A stretch of DNA of 64,000 nt from Ananas comosus. Taxonomy: Eukaryota; Streptophyta; Magnoliopsida; Poales; Bromeliaceae. The position numbers and the translations under genes were made by a program. The DNA lies in NCBI RefSeq assembly GCF_001540865.1, contig NC_033625.1, forward strand, positions 9,885,996 to 9,949,995. Reading direction: 5' to 3'. The notes beneath the pieces were generated by a model. It saw nothing but the letters and a program-made list of their open reading frames with translations, was not told the DNA's origin and ran no database searches. Of the stretch, positions 31,686 through 44,168 are shown piece by piece (position 1 is the stretch's first letter; every line of letters begins with the position of its first letter).

Positions 31686-34021
31686 TGTGACGCACTGGAC
31701 CTTTGCAAATTGCGAGGTTCGAGTGTTTGGACTGTGTCCCGAGTTTTTCCAGACTTTCTGGTGGGTCGTTGACAGTGTTCCGACCTATGGCTCGCATCCC
31801 GAGAATTGTAGTATTTTATGTAGCGCTAAGGTCACTAAAAAGTTGGACTTAGCCTACTCTGGGATTGCATTCTGCACNAAGGTAAATACTTTCGTATTTA
31901 TTTTACGGTTCGATGATACAGCGTTTATTTGTACTACAGTTACACAACATGTAAATAAAATAGTTTTACTTCATACAGGTTCGTACTGATTATACAGGGT
32001 TGTATTGCTCGTTCATCCATAGTACTAGTTTATATAGTTATGTACTACTTATACGAGATAGTACCGTCGGTTCATATGATATTACGTTGTTTAATCTGAT
32101 AGTACATATGATGTACAGGGTTGTGATACGATATTCGTACAGTTTTATTAGTTTGATGATTCGGATAGATTATCACTAACAGTAAAAAGCCAAGTTACAG
32201 TAATAAATTAGTACAAGATCCTGGATGTATTTACATCAGGTCGAACACGGTGGATTCACAGTCACCATCGAGGTCGTAAGGGTGAGATCCTTACTCAGAT
32301 AGGGAGGGCTGGGGCATCCAAAGAGCTATGGCGTGCTCGCTCGTATTCAGTGCATCCGGTTGAGGCCTCACGGCCGAATATCCCTCGCTGGAAGTGTTCG
32401 TACACGCTTACTCGTGTTTACCGTTCGTTCGCATCAGTTGTAGAGTTTGCAGGTTAGTAGTACAGAGATTGTACCATTTTCAGTGATCGTAGAGTTTCTA
32501 GATCAAGTTACAGAGTTTCACTTCTAAGTTGGCAAGTTATTTAAGAAACAGTAACTGGAATCGAAATGATTCAGGTATACATAAAGTTCGGATTACAGAG
32601 AAATACTGTAATGGAATGATATAGTATGTAGTACATGTAGATACGGGGAAATACCGTAATTTAGTGTGATACAGGTTTAAAACAAAGTTGTGATTACGGC
32701 GAAATACTGTAATCCAAAGTGAACAGGGTTCGTGTAATGTTCGAGTTACGGGAAAATACTGGAACCGAGTTATCAAACGTTTATTATATCCAAGGTTCGG
32801 AGAAATACCGAATGAGTTTAGAGAATTCAGAGTAGATCCGTATCCAAATTTACGTATTATGTTAAGAGTAAAAGTGATATCCTTTAGACAGTGCGGGGTT
32901 AGGGGAGGTTAAACCAGCCCAAGCCCAGTGTAGCTGTCTGCGGCTTGCCTGTCTCGGAGGGGACAGGCGGGTTCCGAGATTGTTGAGCATATTAATTCGT
33001 TAGTTGTTCTCTTAACGTATATATTATGTTCCGAACGCGCTCCCGTTCGTTGTTGCCTTCGCTTTCGAGATTCGATTTATATTTAGTATGTACTATAAAC
33101 TAAAGGAAATTTGGTTTAAGTTCATTTGTTTTGATAGTGTAAGATGAGTTAGTAGTATATAGAAAATGTAAATCAGTAGGTGGTTTATGTACTAACAAAT
33201 GTGAAAAGTAAAGATTTAGTTGTTTTATTTCAACTATGTACATATTGTTTTCCCTTACTGATGTTTTACGTATTTCAGGACCACCGGCGATGGATGCCGC
33301 GGTTTGGGAACGGAGCCAGGAGGCGGCGGGGCGAGCACGATCCTGGACATCCTAATCACCACACTCTTGATGTTGCTTCAAGGGTCACCCGAGCCGTAGG
33401 CTAGAGCGGCTGAATGGGTGATCCAGATAGGTCCGTATTCATAAAGTTTCCTTCTTTTCATTGGTAATGATTACGTTGATTATGATACGGACGTTCTTTC
33501 TTCAGTCATCTATATGTTAAAGTTACGCTTTTACCTTTACGTACGTACGAGGTTAGTATTAGTTTGAAACCGAGAATGGGTTAGAATGGCCAATTGAGAC
33601 AATTGGGGTTATTGAGTGTTGGGTCTTAGGGAATTATTGCCCCCTGAGCTTGGAGGGATCCCTGGCAGTTGACCACCCTGAAATGGTGCGGGTCACCACT
33701 GGTTGAGGCCTCGCGTGGCGAGCTCCCCCTCGCTGGAGGAAGTTCGGTTCTGCTTTACACTCATAGCTAGATTAGGAGTTGAACTCCTGAGTATCGGTGA
33801 TCAGTGTTACGGTTATAGTGCTATCCAGAGATGGATAAATAAGAACGGTGAGAGTTCCGAAATAGAAGCTGGTACAGTTCTATTTATTATTATTGTTGCT
33901 TTTTCGACTTACCCCTTTTCTTTTGGAGCCTAGTGGTGCATTGAGCTGAGGTCAGTAATTGCCCGCTGGGAACTATAAATTATAGTTCTCACGCCCTCTG
34001 TTTCATGTTTTTGTTTCAGAG
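31686..34021 (+). repeat. LTR X, start to splice-acceptor region, with an N at 31878
   Basis: Starts TGTGACGCACTGGACC after TSD ATTTG (31681-31685). The first 190 bp match the start of LTR F (34022) with only about four differences. After the N the U3 palindrome array and GA-rich leader expected in this family are missing. Hairpin GAACTATAAATTATAGTTC is at about 33970-33988, and the sequence ends TTTCAGAG exactly where LTR F starts. Its own U5 end is lost or replaced. Confidence 0.75.
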
Positions 34022-36461
34022 TGTGACGCACTGGACCTTTGCAAATTGCGAGGTTCGAGTGTTTGGACAATGTCCCGAGTTTTTCCAGACTTTCTGGTGG
34101 GTCGTTGACAGTGTTCCGACCTATGGCTCGCATCCCGAGAATTGTAGTATTTTATGTAGCGCTAAGGTCACTAAAAAGTTGGACTTAGCCTACTCTCGGA
34201 TTTGCATTCTGCACAAGGTGTACCGGTACACTCTTGATGGTCGTACCGGTACACACTTTGTACCGGTACACGCTTGATGGTTGTACCGGTACACTTGTGG
34301 CAAATTGCGAACCCGAGCCTCGGGTTTGCATTTTCGTAGGATGTGTACCGGTACACTTTCCCGTGTACCGGTATACTTTGGCAGAATCTGAACAGTTTGT
34401 TCTGCAGGGGTTTTTTCGCAATTGTGGGCTTCTTATATCAGCACCCACGCCCCTTAGGGCTTCTTTTGTGCTGGGACCTGAGGAGGAGAAGGTGAGAGGA
34501 GCTCTCTCTCCCTTTCCTGGCATTTTTACTCTTTTGCTTGGTTTTTATTGGGTTTTCTCTCCTCTAATTGCATCTTGGTGGCTTCTCCACCATTGTTGAT
34601 GGCTTAGAGCTTGGAGAGGAGATTGTGGCTGAGGAGATCTCCCACCCCACTTGGATTGGAGCTAAGTTTGGAGCTTCTTGAGAGGTTAGAGACTTGATTT
34701 CTCCCTTTGATCCTTGATTTGAGGTTTTTGTGAGATGAAACCCTAGAAATGGAAATTTAGGGTTTATTTTGGGAATTTTGTATCTAGGGCTTTTGAGGCT
34801 AGATTGTTGGGATTAGAGGCTTCCATTGGGTTAGATTGGATGATCTTTAGCCCTCTTTTGGAGCATTGGAGAGGGTTTTTGCACTAGAGGTGAGTTCTCT
34901 CCACCTATGCTTGAATAGCTTAATGTTTGGGTAGTTGGTTATTCGTATGGTTCATGTGACGCATGTTCTTGTACCTCTAGGACACTAGAAGGCTATTGGA
35001 CATCTTTGTTGGAGCAAATGAAAGGTTTCGTTTACCATCGGTGGGTTTGGCTTCATGAAAACGGGGCGAAACGGCCCCTAAGCATTCTAAACTCTTTGTA
35101 TACTGTTTTTGAATGCATATTTATGCTAAGTAGTATTTATGTGAATTTTGGAACCCCTGAAATACATGTGTTATGTATAAGAGAATTTTCACTCTATATG
35201 GTAGAGCGTTCTGGGTATTGTTGCATGCATTCGGGTAGAGCTCTTGCTAGTCATTTGGAAACGCGCTTTATATGCTTAGAATGGTTCAGTTATGTAATTA
35301 TGAACATTTGGGATGATCTTGAACTTAGTGAATGAAAGTGTCATAAAGGGGCACTTAGACTAGCACTTATGAGACTATCGTATTGAGACATAGAATTAGG
35401 CCACTTGAACATCTATTATTTTCCATGTTGTAGACATGATGACATAGAGATAGGCCTATGTGAGAGTTGTGATGTGGTGGTGATGTTATTAGACATGGGA
35501 TTGGTACTTGGTGACAGATCGTTGCTTTGCCATTGTGCCTCTTCGCCATGCTTGTGAGGGTCGGCCCAAAGCGGGCATCCGGAGATAGCCATCGCGATTC
35601 ATATTTGGTGGGGTTGCGTTACTGCGGAAGTGGATTGATGGGCCAGGTCTCATAGAGCTGGGGGTGATGATACACGAGGGCATTAGGCTTGGACAGGCAG
35701 CAGCTCGGGGGGTTCGGGCTAGACAGCCTTTCGGCTGGGTCTATTCAGATTTGACTTCGAGTATTCATGATGACTTAGTTACTATTGACATTGACTAGAA
35801 TAAGTAAAACTCACTTTACTATTTGCATTGTGGACATTTATGATGATGGAGATTTTACTGGCATTGCATAGTTGATTTATACTTTGCATTTTATACTAGT
35901 AGAGTATCATGTTGTGTAAGTTACACTTTTACTTGTCTTTCGTTTCCTAATTTATGTCACTGCATCTATTGTAGCTTTGGCTTGTGGTGCTTCACTGAAA
36001 GTCAGAATTTGCCACTGGGAACTATTTTAATAGTTTCCGCCTGTTATCTATGTTTCCTTTTCAGAGCCTTCCAGCGTTTACCGGCGGAGACGGGATCGCG
36101 GAAGGGTGTCGCGTAGCTTAGCTGGGAGAGTTTCTTTTGCGCTAGGTGGTACTTCTCCTCCATTTTATATTTTGGGAGAGACGGGAGAGGTTTGTACCAT
36201 GTTTAGAGAGACCACCTTGTACTGCTTTTAGCATGTATTTGGAATCCTCCATATTGTATGACTTTAGCATTATTTAGGTGGATTTTAAGTTTTACTTTAT
36301 CATCATTTGTTTAGCATTTTTAGATTTTATTATGCTCTGATACTACTAGTTGCCTTGTTTATTGCTTTTATTATTGTTGTTGTTAGGCCTTATATGTTGT
36401 AGACATATGGCGGGTCTGGGCACGCGCCGGGCGGGCTTCCGCTGGGTCCCGGGGCGTGACA
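34022..36461 (+). repeat. LTR F (solo, 3' end probably shared with X), right TSD ATTTG
   Basis: Starts TGTGACGCACTGGACC and ends GGGGCGTGACA, followed by ATTTG (36462-36466), the duplication that flanks LTR X on its left. U3 has the TGTACCGGTACA palindrome type (34216-34375) although its start is that of the A/B/I family. Donor-like GAGAG|GTTAGAG near 34684, hairpin GAACTATTTTAATAGTTTC at 36019-36037, TTTTCAG|AGCC near 36064. Confidence 0.85.
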
Positions 36462-36852
36462 ATTTGAGGGCTTTGAAACCTAATTGATGGGTTTAGAACC
36501 TTTATTTAGGTTGGATTTGAAGAACTCTAACTCCCATTTAGAGCTTGAGAGAAGATTTCTTCACTTGAGGTGAGTTTTCCTCACCTTAGCCTATGTTGCT
36601 TATTGATTGAGCTCAGAGTTGATCGTAAGGTTCGTTTAACCCTTGTTCCTACATCTTTAGGGTGCTAGGAGACTAGTAGATACCTTCGTTGGAGCAAACG
36701 AAGGAGCGCAAGAGTTGTGGTGGGTTTGGCTTCATGAAAACGGGGCGAAATGGCCCCCATGCTTTCTATACTCGTCGTAACGTCATTTTAAATGCAAATC
36801 TATGCTAAATAGAATTTATGTGAATTTTAGAACACTTAAAATGCATGTGTTA

Positions 36853-39426
36853 TGTCACGCCCCGGGACCGATACCAATTTGAGCCGGCCCGAGCACGTCA
36901 AACAGACGCCGAACGGACAGAGTTTCCCCTGTCCGCCCAAGGCTCATCACATGTACAATTTCAAACAAGAAGTGCACTAGCGGAAACATACACAAACGGC
37001 TTACACGAGGGTAAGCAACAGCCATGAGTGAGAGAAAGGAACTAAACATCTACACAAGTACCATGATTCTCTTTTGATCACATACATTGCATTTAACCTC
37101 ATATTCATAATTCTTTACATCACTTGCATCATTTCTTTTTACATCACATTCTCTCAAAATAAACATTACATTCTTTTTCTTTTACATCTCAATTTATCAA
37201 ATACAAAAAATGAAGTAAGGGAATGCTACTTCAAAATGTAAAACTCTGGTGGCCTCTGACTAAGGTGCGATACCTTTACCACGGTCGCTCGCCGGCTCGC
37301 TCGGTCCCGGCTCTGTGGAAATAGTGGGGTGAGAACTACAACGAAGTTCCCAGTGGGTTCGGCCCCAACATCACCGACTTTCCCACTAGGACTAACTCAG
37401 GCATAATAGAAAGGATAAGCAGAATAGTAACCAAACTATAATCATGATGCTAATATGCCTGAACAATAGCAAGGAATATGCTCAATATAAATCATGCAAG
37501 TATGCAAGTTCTTTATTCTTTTACTCTTTGTTCTTTGTTCTTTAATCTCACGGCTAACCCGGGGGTTTCGCCACATTAACTTGCCCACATTAACTCCATC
37601 ATCGCGGGCCCTCAACTTCCTCCCGCTAAGACCGTCCTCGGGTTTACTCCAACCCGTGATGCAAAACTCCGGAGCGCATCGCCCGAGGGGGAGCGACCGC
37701 CCTCTAGCACGGAACTCATAGCAAGTATGATCAATCCTTAACTCTAAGGATATATAGTTCAATCATTGTCTTTACACTAACTCTAGTGTTCTTTACATCA
37801 CTTTATTTTGCTAACTTTAGCAATCATCGTTCTTTAACTTTACTCATTCTTTATGCCAAACTTTGCATTAGCTTTAACCATTATCATTGTTCTTTTCATC
37901 ACATTGATTCTTTGATGCCACACACTAACTCTAGTGTCGACTATATTCTTTCGAATGCCACTTGATCTATGCTCATTGTGTCTTTTTGTTCTTTTGCCTC
38001 ACTTGTGTGCTCACAATTTATCTCATGCATACATATAGGGTTAAACATTCATAGGGGTTCTCAACCATCTCGTTAGGCAAATTGTGCTCACAACATGCAA
38101 CATTACATTATTCTCATTACATATACCCTACGATGCATGCAACAATGTATATAACATATGCTCAATTGAATGACACATTAGGCATAGAAGGAAGTTCAAC
38201 GAGTTGGATAGCACCACCCACCTCGTAGGTTCGCAAAGGTGCTCCGACGATTTTCTTGGGATTTTTAGACACCCAGTTCGCTACCTGCGAGTTAACAAAG
38301 CCAAATTAGGCTTATTTGGCCATAATTTTACATCGGCTTTTCGTAACGTTAATCCGAGTACACCAACGCGACAGAAATACCTCCAATTAGGTTTCTAGAG
38401 GGTCAATTGCATTTTAGAACCCTCACAAGCAAAAGCCCCAATTTGGGTGCCCTAGCTCATAACATCTATCAAACCTAGGGTTTGATCTCATTGGGAAGCA
38501 AAAGAAGCTTCATTCTACTCTAGAGACTCCACAAAAACCATCTTTAGTTCAATCCAAACCCTAGTTTGGATTCTACCATGAGAGGGGTTGGAGCTTTCCT
38601 CTAAGCTTCACCACCAACACCCAAATCCATGGTTTGATCTCTAAAAGAAGCAAAAGAAAGCTTCAATCACTCAATAGGTTCTATAAAAACCATTCCTAGC
38701 TTAATCTAAACCCTAGTTTGGGTTCTACCACAATTAAGGTTCAAAGCTTACCTTGTAAGCTTTCCTTTTCCAAACTAGAGATAAGGGAGAGGGAGTTTCT
38801 TCACTCCTTCTTCTCCACTTTCTTCTTCTTCTTTTCCTTTTTCTTCTCTTTCTTTTCCTTGTCTTCTAGAGAGAGAAAGAGAGATGAGAGGGAGTGTGAG
38901 GGAGAGAATGAGAGAAAAAGCCCTCATGGCCCTCAACTTAACCATTGGGTGGCATAAATGCAAATAGGCCCTTCAGCTTTTATCTTATTAAACTGCTTGA
39001 ACTGGGCAATTTTCATGTTCGGGGACCGGTCTCCCCGACTTGGGACCGGTCCCAGAGAGCTCTCCCACAGCTCAGCGGAGGCTTTCGCACGAGGCAACCG
39101 GTCTCTCCCAGGGAGACAGGTCTCTCAGGGACCGGTCTCTCCCCGCAGGGACCGATTCCCGAGAGCTGGTTTTCTGGGACTTAGCCGATTTTCAGCTTTT
39201 CTCATTTCTCACGGGTTCGGGGACCGGTCTCTTCCACCAGGGACCGGTCCCCGAGAGCTCAAAAACTGCAGTTTGCAGATTTTTTATTCTTTAACTCTCG
39301 AAAACCTCCTATAACACACTTTTGATCATTTTAACACCTTCAGACTTTCCGAAGTGTACCATCCTCGCACTTTGGTCAATTTGACTAAAGTTCGATATTT
39401 ATTTTTCGAATTTTTGGTATATTACA
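36853..39426 (-). repeat. Solo LTR H with 5-bp TSD TGTTA
   Basis: On the minus strand it starts TGTAATATACCAAAAATTCG and ends GGGGCGTGACA. Flanked by TGTTA at 36848-36852 and 39427-39431, inside LTR G. ACCGGT array 39020-39255, GA-rich leader 38790-38910, donor ACAAG|GTAAGC near 38753, hairpin with stem GAACT/AGTTC at 37333-37349, acceptor TTTCCACAG|AGCC near 37312. Confidence 0.92.
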
Positions 39427-40709
39427 TGTTATGTGCAAGATCATTTTCACTTCATATAGTAGAGCATTTTGGGTATTGTTACATGCATTTGGGTAGTGTT
39501 CGCACTAGTCATTTGGAAACATGCTTCATATGTTTAAAGTGGCTCAATTATGTATTTATGAACATTTGGTTTAAGCTTGGACTTAGTAAATGAAAGTGTC
39601 ATAAATGGGCACTTAGACTAGCGCACTATGAGACTATTGTATTGACTTAGTAATAGGCCTATGAGAGAGTTGTGACGTATTCCATGTTGTTAGACATGAA
39701 GACTTGGTACTTGAGACAGATATTTTGGTTACTTGCCATTGTGCTCATTCGCACATGCTTGTGAGGGTCGCTCCCTACAAGCCGGCACTCCGGAGATGGC
39801 CATCGCGATACATATTCGCCGTGCGGGATTAGGCGCCGAATTGGATTGCCGTGGGAAAGGCTCATTCCTAGAGTGGGGATGTTGACTACCACGGGGCCAT
39901 TAGGCTCGGCACGGCCAGACAGCCTACGGGTGGGTCTCAAGGCCAGACAGCCTTCGGGCGGGTCTCTTTAGATTTGACTGTGAGCATTCATCGTGCCATG
40001 TGGACATTGACTAGAATAGTAAACAATGACATCTTTACTATTTGACTTATGGACATCATATTCACGATGCTTGGGTATATTCATACGAGAATAACTTTTC
40101 TTACTTATACTAAATCATGCTAAGTAGAGATATCATGTGGCAGCAAATATTCATGCTTATTTACTTGTCGTACATATCGCTCTTGTTTATATCTGCTTAC
40201 TGACCCCCTTTCTAGTTTGGGCCTAGTGGTGCATTTCACTGAAGCCAGTAATTGCCCACTGGGAACTATTATTCAATAGTTCTCACGCCCTCTATTTTAT
40301 GGTTTTATTTCAGAGCCTTCGGCACCGGCGGAGGCACGGGATCGCGGCAAGGGAGTCGCATAGCTAGATAGCGGAGCTTGTTGTTGCTCCTAGGTGGCCA
40401 CTCTCTTCCTTTTTGTCTTTTTTGTGAGAGAGAGAGTTTTGTACCATGTATAGAGACCACCTGTGTACCTTATTTAGCATTTGTATTTGGGATTCTTATT
40501 GTATTATTTATGTTTCTTCTAGTGGATTTTAGTTTATGGCTCTTTTCCTTTATTGTAGCATCTAGATATACTTGCTCTGATACTCTTAGATGTTCTCTTT
40601 TTACTGCTTCATTTATCGCTTTGTTTTAGACGCCTTGTATGTTTTAGACATATGGTGGCGGGTCTGGGCACGCGCCGTGCGGGCTTCCGCTGGGTCCCGG
40701 GGGGTGACA

Positions 40710-40949
40710 CACTTTCTGTACCGGTACAACCATCAAGGTGTACCGGTACACAATCCCACAGAAGGCAACCCGAGAGCAGCCTAAGTCCTCCTCTTTGGTG
40801 ACCTTAGCGCTACTTTAAAAATCTCAATTCTCGGGATACGAGCCATAGGTCGGAACACTGTCAAACGACCCACCAGAAAATTTGGTAAAAACTCAGAACA
40901 CTGATCAAATACTCGAACCTCGCAATTTGTAAAGGTCCAGTGTGTTACA
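40710..40949 (-). repeat. LTR fragment M', U3 start (minus)
   Basis: On the minus strand it starts TGTAACACACTGGACC at 40949 and keeps about 240 bp of U3 with two TGTACCGGTACA palindromes (40717-40755). It may be the other end of fragment M (30846-31060), with LTR G inserted between and about 600 bp lost. CTCAT on its right (40950-40954) is a candidate TSD. Confidence 0.7.
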
Positions 40950-41759
40950 CTCATTCCTAGAGTGGGGATGTTGACTACCACGGGGCCATTAGGCACTGCG
41001 CTGGCCGGACTACCCACGGGTAGGTCCTACATGATCGGAACTGTAGTGACTTAATATGCCAACTGGACATTGATTAGAATAGTAAACAATGACAACTTAC
41101 TATTTACTTGTGGACATCATAGTAGTTACACTTATGCATATTTATGTTACAGTAGCATTCTTACTTATGCAAATTCATGCTAAGTAGAGATATCATGTTG
41201 TAGTAAGCTTTCATGTTTAATCGCTTATTGTTCATATCGCTTATACTTGTACTTACCCTTTCAGCTTTTGGGCCTAGTGGCGCATTTCACTGAAGTCAGT
41301 AATTGCCAACTGGGAACTATTATTTAATAATTCTCACGCCCCTGTTTTATGATTTCCTTTCAGAGCCCTCTACACCGGTGCAGGCACGGGATCCCGGCAA
41401 GGGGATCGCTAGCTAGATAGCGAGGATTTTACATTTTGCTTAGGTGGTTCTCTCTCTTTTTGTATTTTGTAGAGAGCGGGAGGTTTTGGCACCATTTATA
41501 GAGACCACCTTTGTACTACTTTTAGCACTTGTTTTCGGGATTTGTTATTGTTCTACTTTATGGTTTTACCTTAGTGGATTTTTTAGCTTTTGTTTATTCC
41601 TTTGTTGTAGATTCTAGTTGTACTATGCTCTGATACTCCTAAGTGTTCATTTATCATTGCTTTATTTATCGTTTTATTGTAGACGCCTTATATGTTTGAG
41701 ACGTATGGCGGGTCTGGACACGTCCCGGGCGGGCTTCCGCTGGGTCCCGGGGCGTGACA
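40950..41759 (+). repeat. LTR 3' portion upstream of element J pol
   Basis: A plus-strand LTR lacking its first half. Hairpin GAACTATTATTTAATAATTC at 41314-41333, CCTTTCAG|AGCC near 41363, end GGGGCGTGACA. It is followed directly by RT coding sequence (CTAATGCCC) with no PBS or gag, so it is not a normal 5' LTR. Its last 260 bp recur at 46869-47128. Confidence 0.75.
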
Positions 41760-44168
41760 CTAATGCCCTAGCAACTTTTATGGATCTAATGAACCGTGTT
41801 TTTAAGCCTTATTTAGACAGGTTCGTCGTGGTGTTCATCGACGACATCTTGGTTTATTCCCGAAGTGATGCAGATCACGAGGAACATTTGAGGCTTGTAC
41901 TTCAAATACTTCGGGAAAAGGTGCTTTATGCCAAGTTGAAAAAGTGTGAATTTTGGCTCCGAGAAGTAGCATTCCTTGGACATTTGATTTCGGGATCGGG
42001 TATAGCCGTGGATCCTAAGAAGATTGAGGCTATCAAGGATTGGCCGAGACCGACGAGCGTCACGGAGATACGGAGCTTTCTTGGATTCGCCGGCTACTAC
42101 CGGAGATTTGTCGAGGGGTTTGCTAAGCTATCTACTCCCCTCACGAGGCTCACGCATAAAGGCGTCAAGTTCATTTGGAACGATGCGTGTTAGAGGAGCT
42201 TCCAAGAGTTGAAGCAAAGATTGACGACCGCTCCGATCCTAACCCTGCCTGTTGCTGGAGCAGGGTATGTGGTTTATAGTGATGCTTCATTTAATGGATT
42301 GGGTTGCGTTTTGATGGCAAGGTGATCATGTATGCTTTTTGCCAATTAAAGGATTATGAAAGGAACTACACTATGCATGATTTGAAGTTGGCGGCCAAAG
42401 TCTTTGCATTGAAGCTATGGTGCCACTATCTTTATAGGGAGCGATGTGAAGTATACACGGATCACAAGAGCCTTAAGTACCTGTTCACTCAGAAGGAGCT
42501 GAACTTGAGACAGCGCAGATGGTTGGAGCTGCTCAAGGATTATGACTTGACTATTCTTTACCACCCGGGCAAGGCTAACGTGGTGCCAGATGTGCTAAGT
42601 CGGAAATCGACGGAAAACTTAGCGATGCATGTTGTTACTCAACCGCAGTTGATCGAGCAGATGAAGCGGTTGGAGTTGGAGGTAGTGGCTCCTGATACAC
42701 CCTTGAGGTTGATAACCTTGGTAGTGCAACCTACATTGTTGGATAGAATTAAAGAAAAGCAAGTTTATGACGTGGAGTTGCAAAAGATTAGAGATAAAAT
42801 GTTTTATGGTTGCACCGGCGATTTTCTTGTGGATGATCAAGGGTTGATGCGATTTCGTGGACGGTTATGCGTACTGGCGGATTCGAGAATTAAAGAGGAT
42901 ATCCTTCAAGAAGCACACCGGGCACCCTATGCTATACATCCGGGAGGCACCAAGATGTACAAGGACTTAAAGTTGCACTATTAGTGACCCGAGATGAAAA
43001 AGGATATTGGCGAGTTTGTAGCTTGTTGTCTAACTTGCCAACAAGTAAAGGCGGAGCACCGATTGCCCGCGAGAAAACTTCAGAGTTTGCCTATTCCTGT
43101 GTGGAAGTGGGAGATGATCACCATGGACTTTGTTATGGGATTGCCTCACTCTCAGACCGGGCACGATGCTATTTGGGTGATCGTGGATAGGTTGACGAAA
43201 TCGGCGCATTTCATACCTATTCACACTATTTGGACTGGGGAAAAGCTCACACAAGTGTATCTCTATGAGATTGTGCGACTTCACGGAGTGCCTACTTCGA
43301 TTGTATCTGATCGAGACACCCGATTTGTGTCCCACTTCTGGAGGAGTCTGTAGGACGCCTTAAGCACTCGATTAGATTTCAACACTGCTTTCCACCCTCA
43401 GAGTGATGGGCAGTCGGAGCACACCATACAGACGTTAGAGGATATGCTCCGAGCATGTGTGATAGACTTCCAGGGAGGATGGTCGCAGCATCTACTGATG
43501 CCAGAGTTTGCTTATAACAATAGTTATGAAGCAAGCATCAAGATGGCGCCCTTCGAAGCATGTTTTGGACGGAAGTGTAGATCCCCACTTCATTGGAGTG
43601 AAGTTGGCGAGAGATTGGCTTTAGGCCCTGATGTGCTCCAAGAAGCTGAGGACAAGATTCGCATTGCTCGGGAGCGACTATTGACGGCACAGAGTAGACA
43701 AAGGAGCTACGCCGATCGACGACGGCGAGACTTGGAGTTCCAGGTTGGAGACCATATTTTCTTGAAGGTCTTGCCGACTAGAGGGATCAGGAGATTCGGG
43801 ATTCGGGGTAAGTTGAGCCCTCGGTTTATTGGACCGTATGAGGTTTTGGAACGTATAGGCCCGGTAGCGTATCGACTTGCTCTACCACCGAACCTATCGG
43901 GCGTACACAACGTCTTTCATGTGTCGGTCATTCGGAAGTACATCTTTGACCCGGCTCATGTATTGGATGCTACACCTATAGAGCTGCGAGATGATTTGAG
44001 CTTCGAGGAGCAACCCGTGAGGATCTTGGCTCGTGATGTGAGGAAGCTGCGGAATCGGGATATTCCATATGTGAAAGTTCTTTGGAGCAACCACGAGGAG
44101 GGGAGGCCACGTCGGAGCTTGAGAGCGCTTTGCAGGAGCGCTATCCCCATCTTTTTCAGATGGAGTCT
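41760..44168 (+). pseudogene. pol: pol of element J: partial RT, RNase H, integrase, chromodomain
   Basis: RT begins in the middle of the NAPA block ([16 protein letters not shown]) and keeps FIDDILVYS. RNase H has YSDAS and YTDHKSL, but the catalytic Glu block reads [10 protein letters not shown], Glu changed to Lys. Integrase has an intact finger ([18 protein letters not shown]) and D,D-35-E residues ([28 protein letters not shown]). The C-terminal domain and chromodomain follow (KLSPRFIGPYEVLERIGPVA, IPYVKVLWSNHEE, ALQERYPHLFQMES). Damage: TAG at 42191; frameshift near 42312; TAG TGA in place of the usual Trp-Trp near 42982; TAG at 43351 where Gln is usual; frameshift near 44100. Solo LTR I sits exactly between the last codon and the TGA stop, which is now at 46720-46722. 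Confidence 0.92.

Larger units (their letters stand above)
31061..40709 (+). repeat. LTR G, 5'-truncated, split by X/F and by solo LTR H
   Basis: Pieces are 31061-31680, 36467-36847 and 39432-40709. Rejoined, they give a plus-strand LTR lacking only its first part. ACCGGT array 31070-31260, GA-rich leader 31400-31440, donor CTAGAG|GTAAGTG at 31581, hairpin GAACTATTATTCAATAGTTC at 40263-40282, TTATTTCAG|AGCC near 40314, U5 motif GGGATCGCGGCAAGGG, end GGGGGGTGACA at 40709. Confidence 0.8.
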
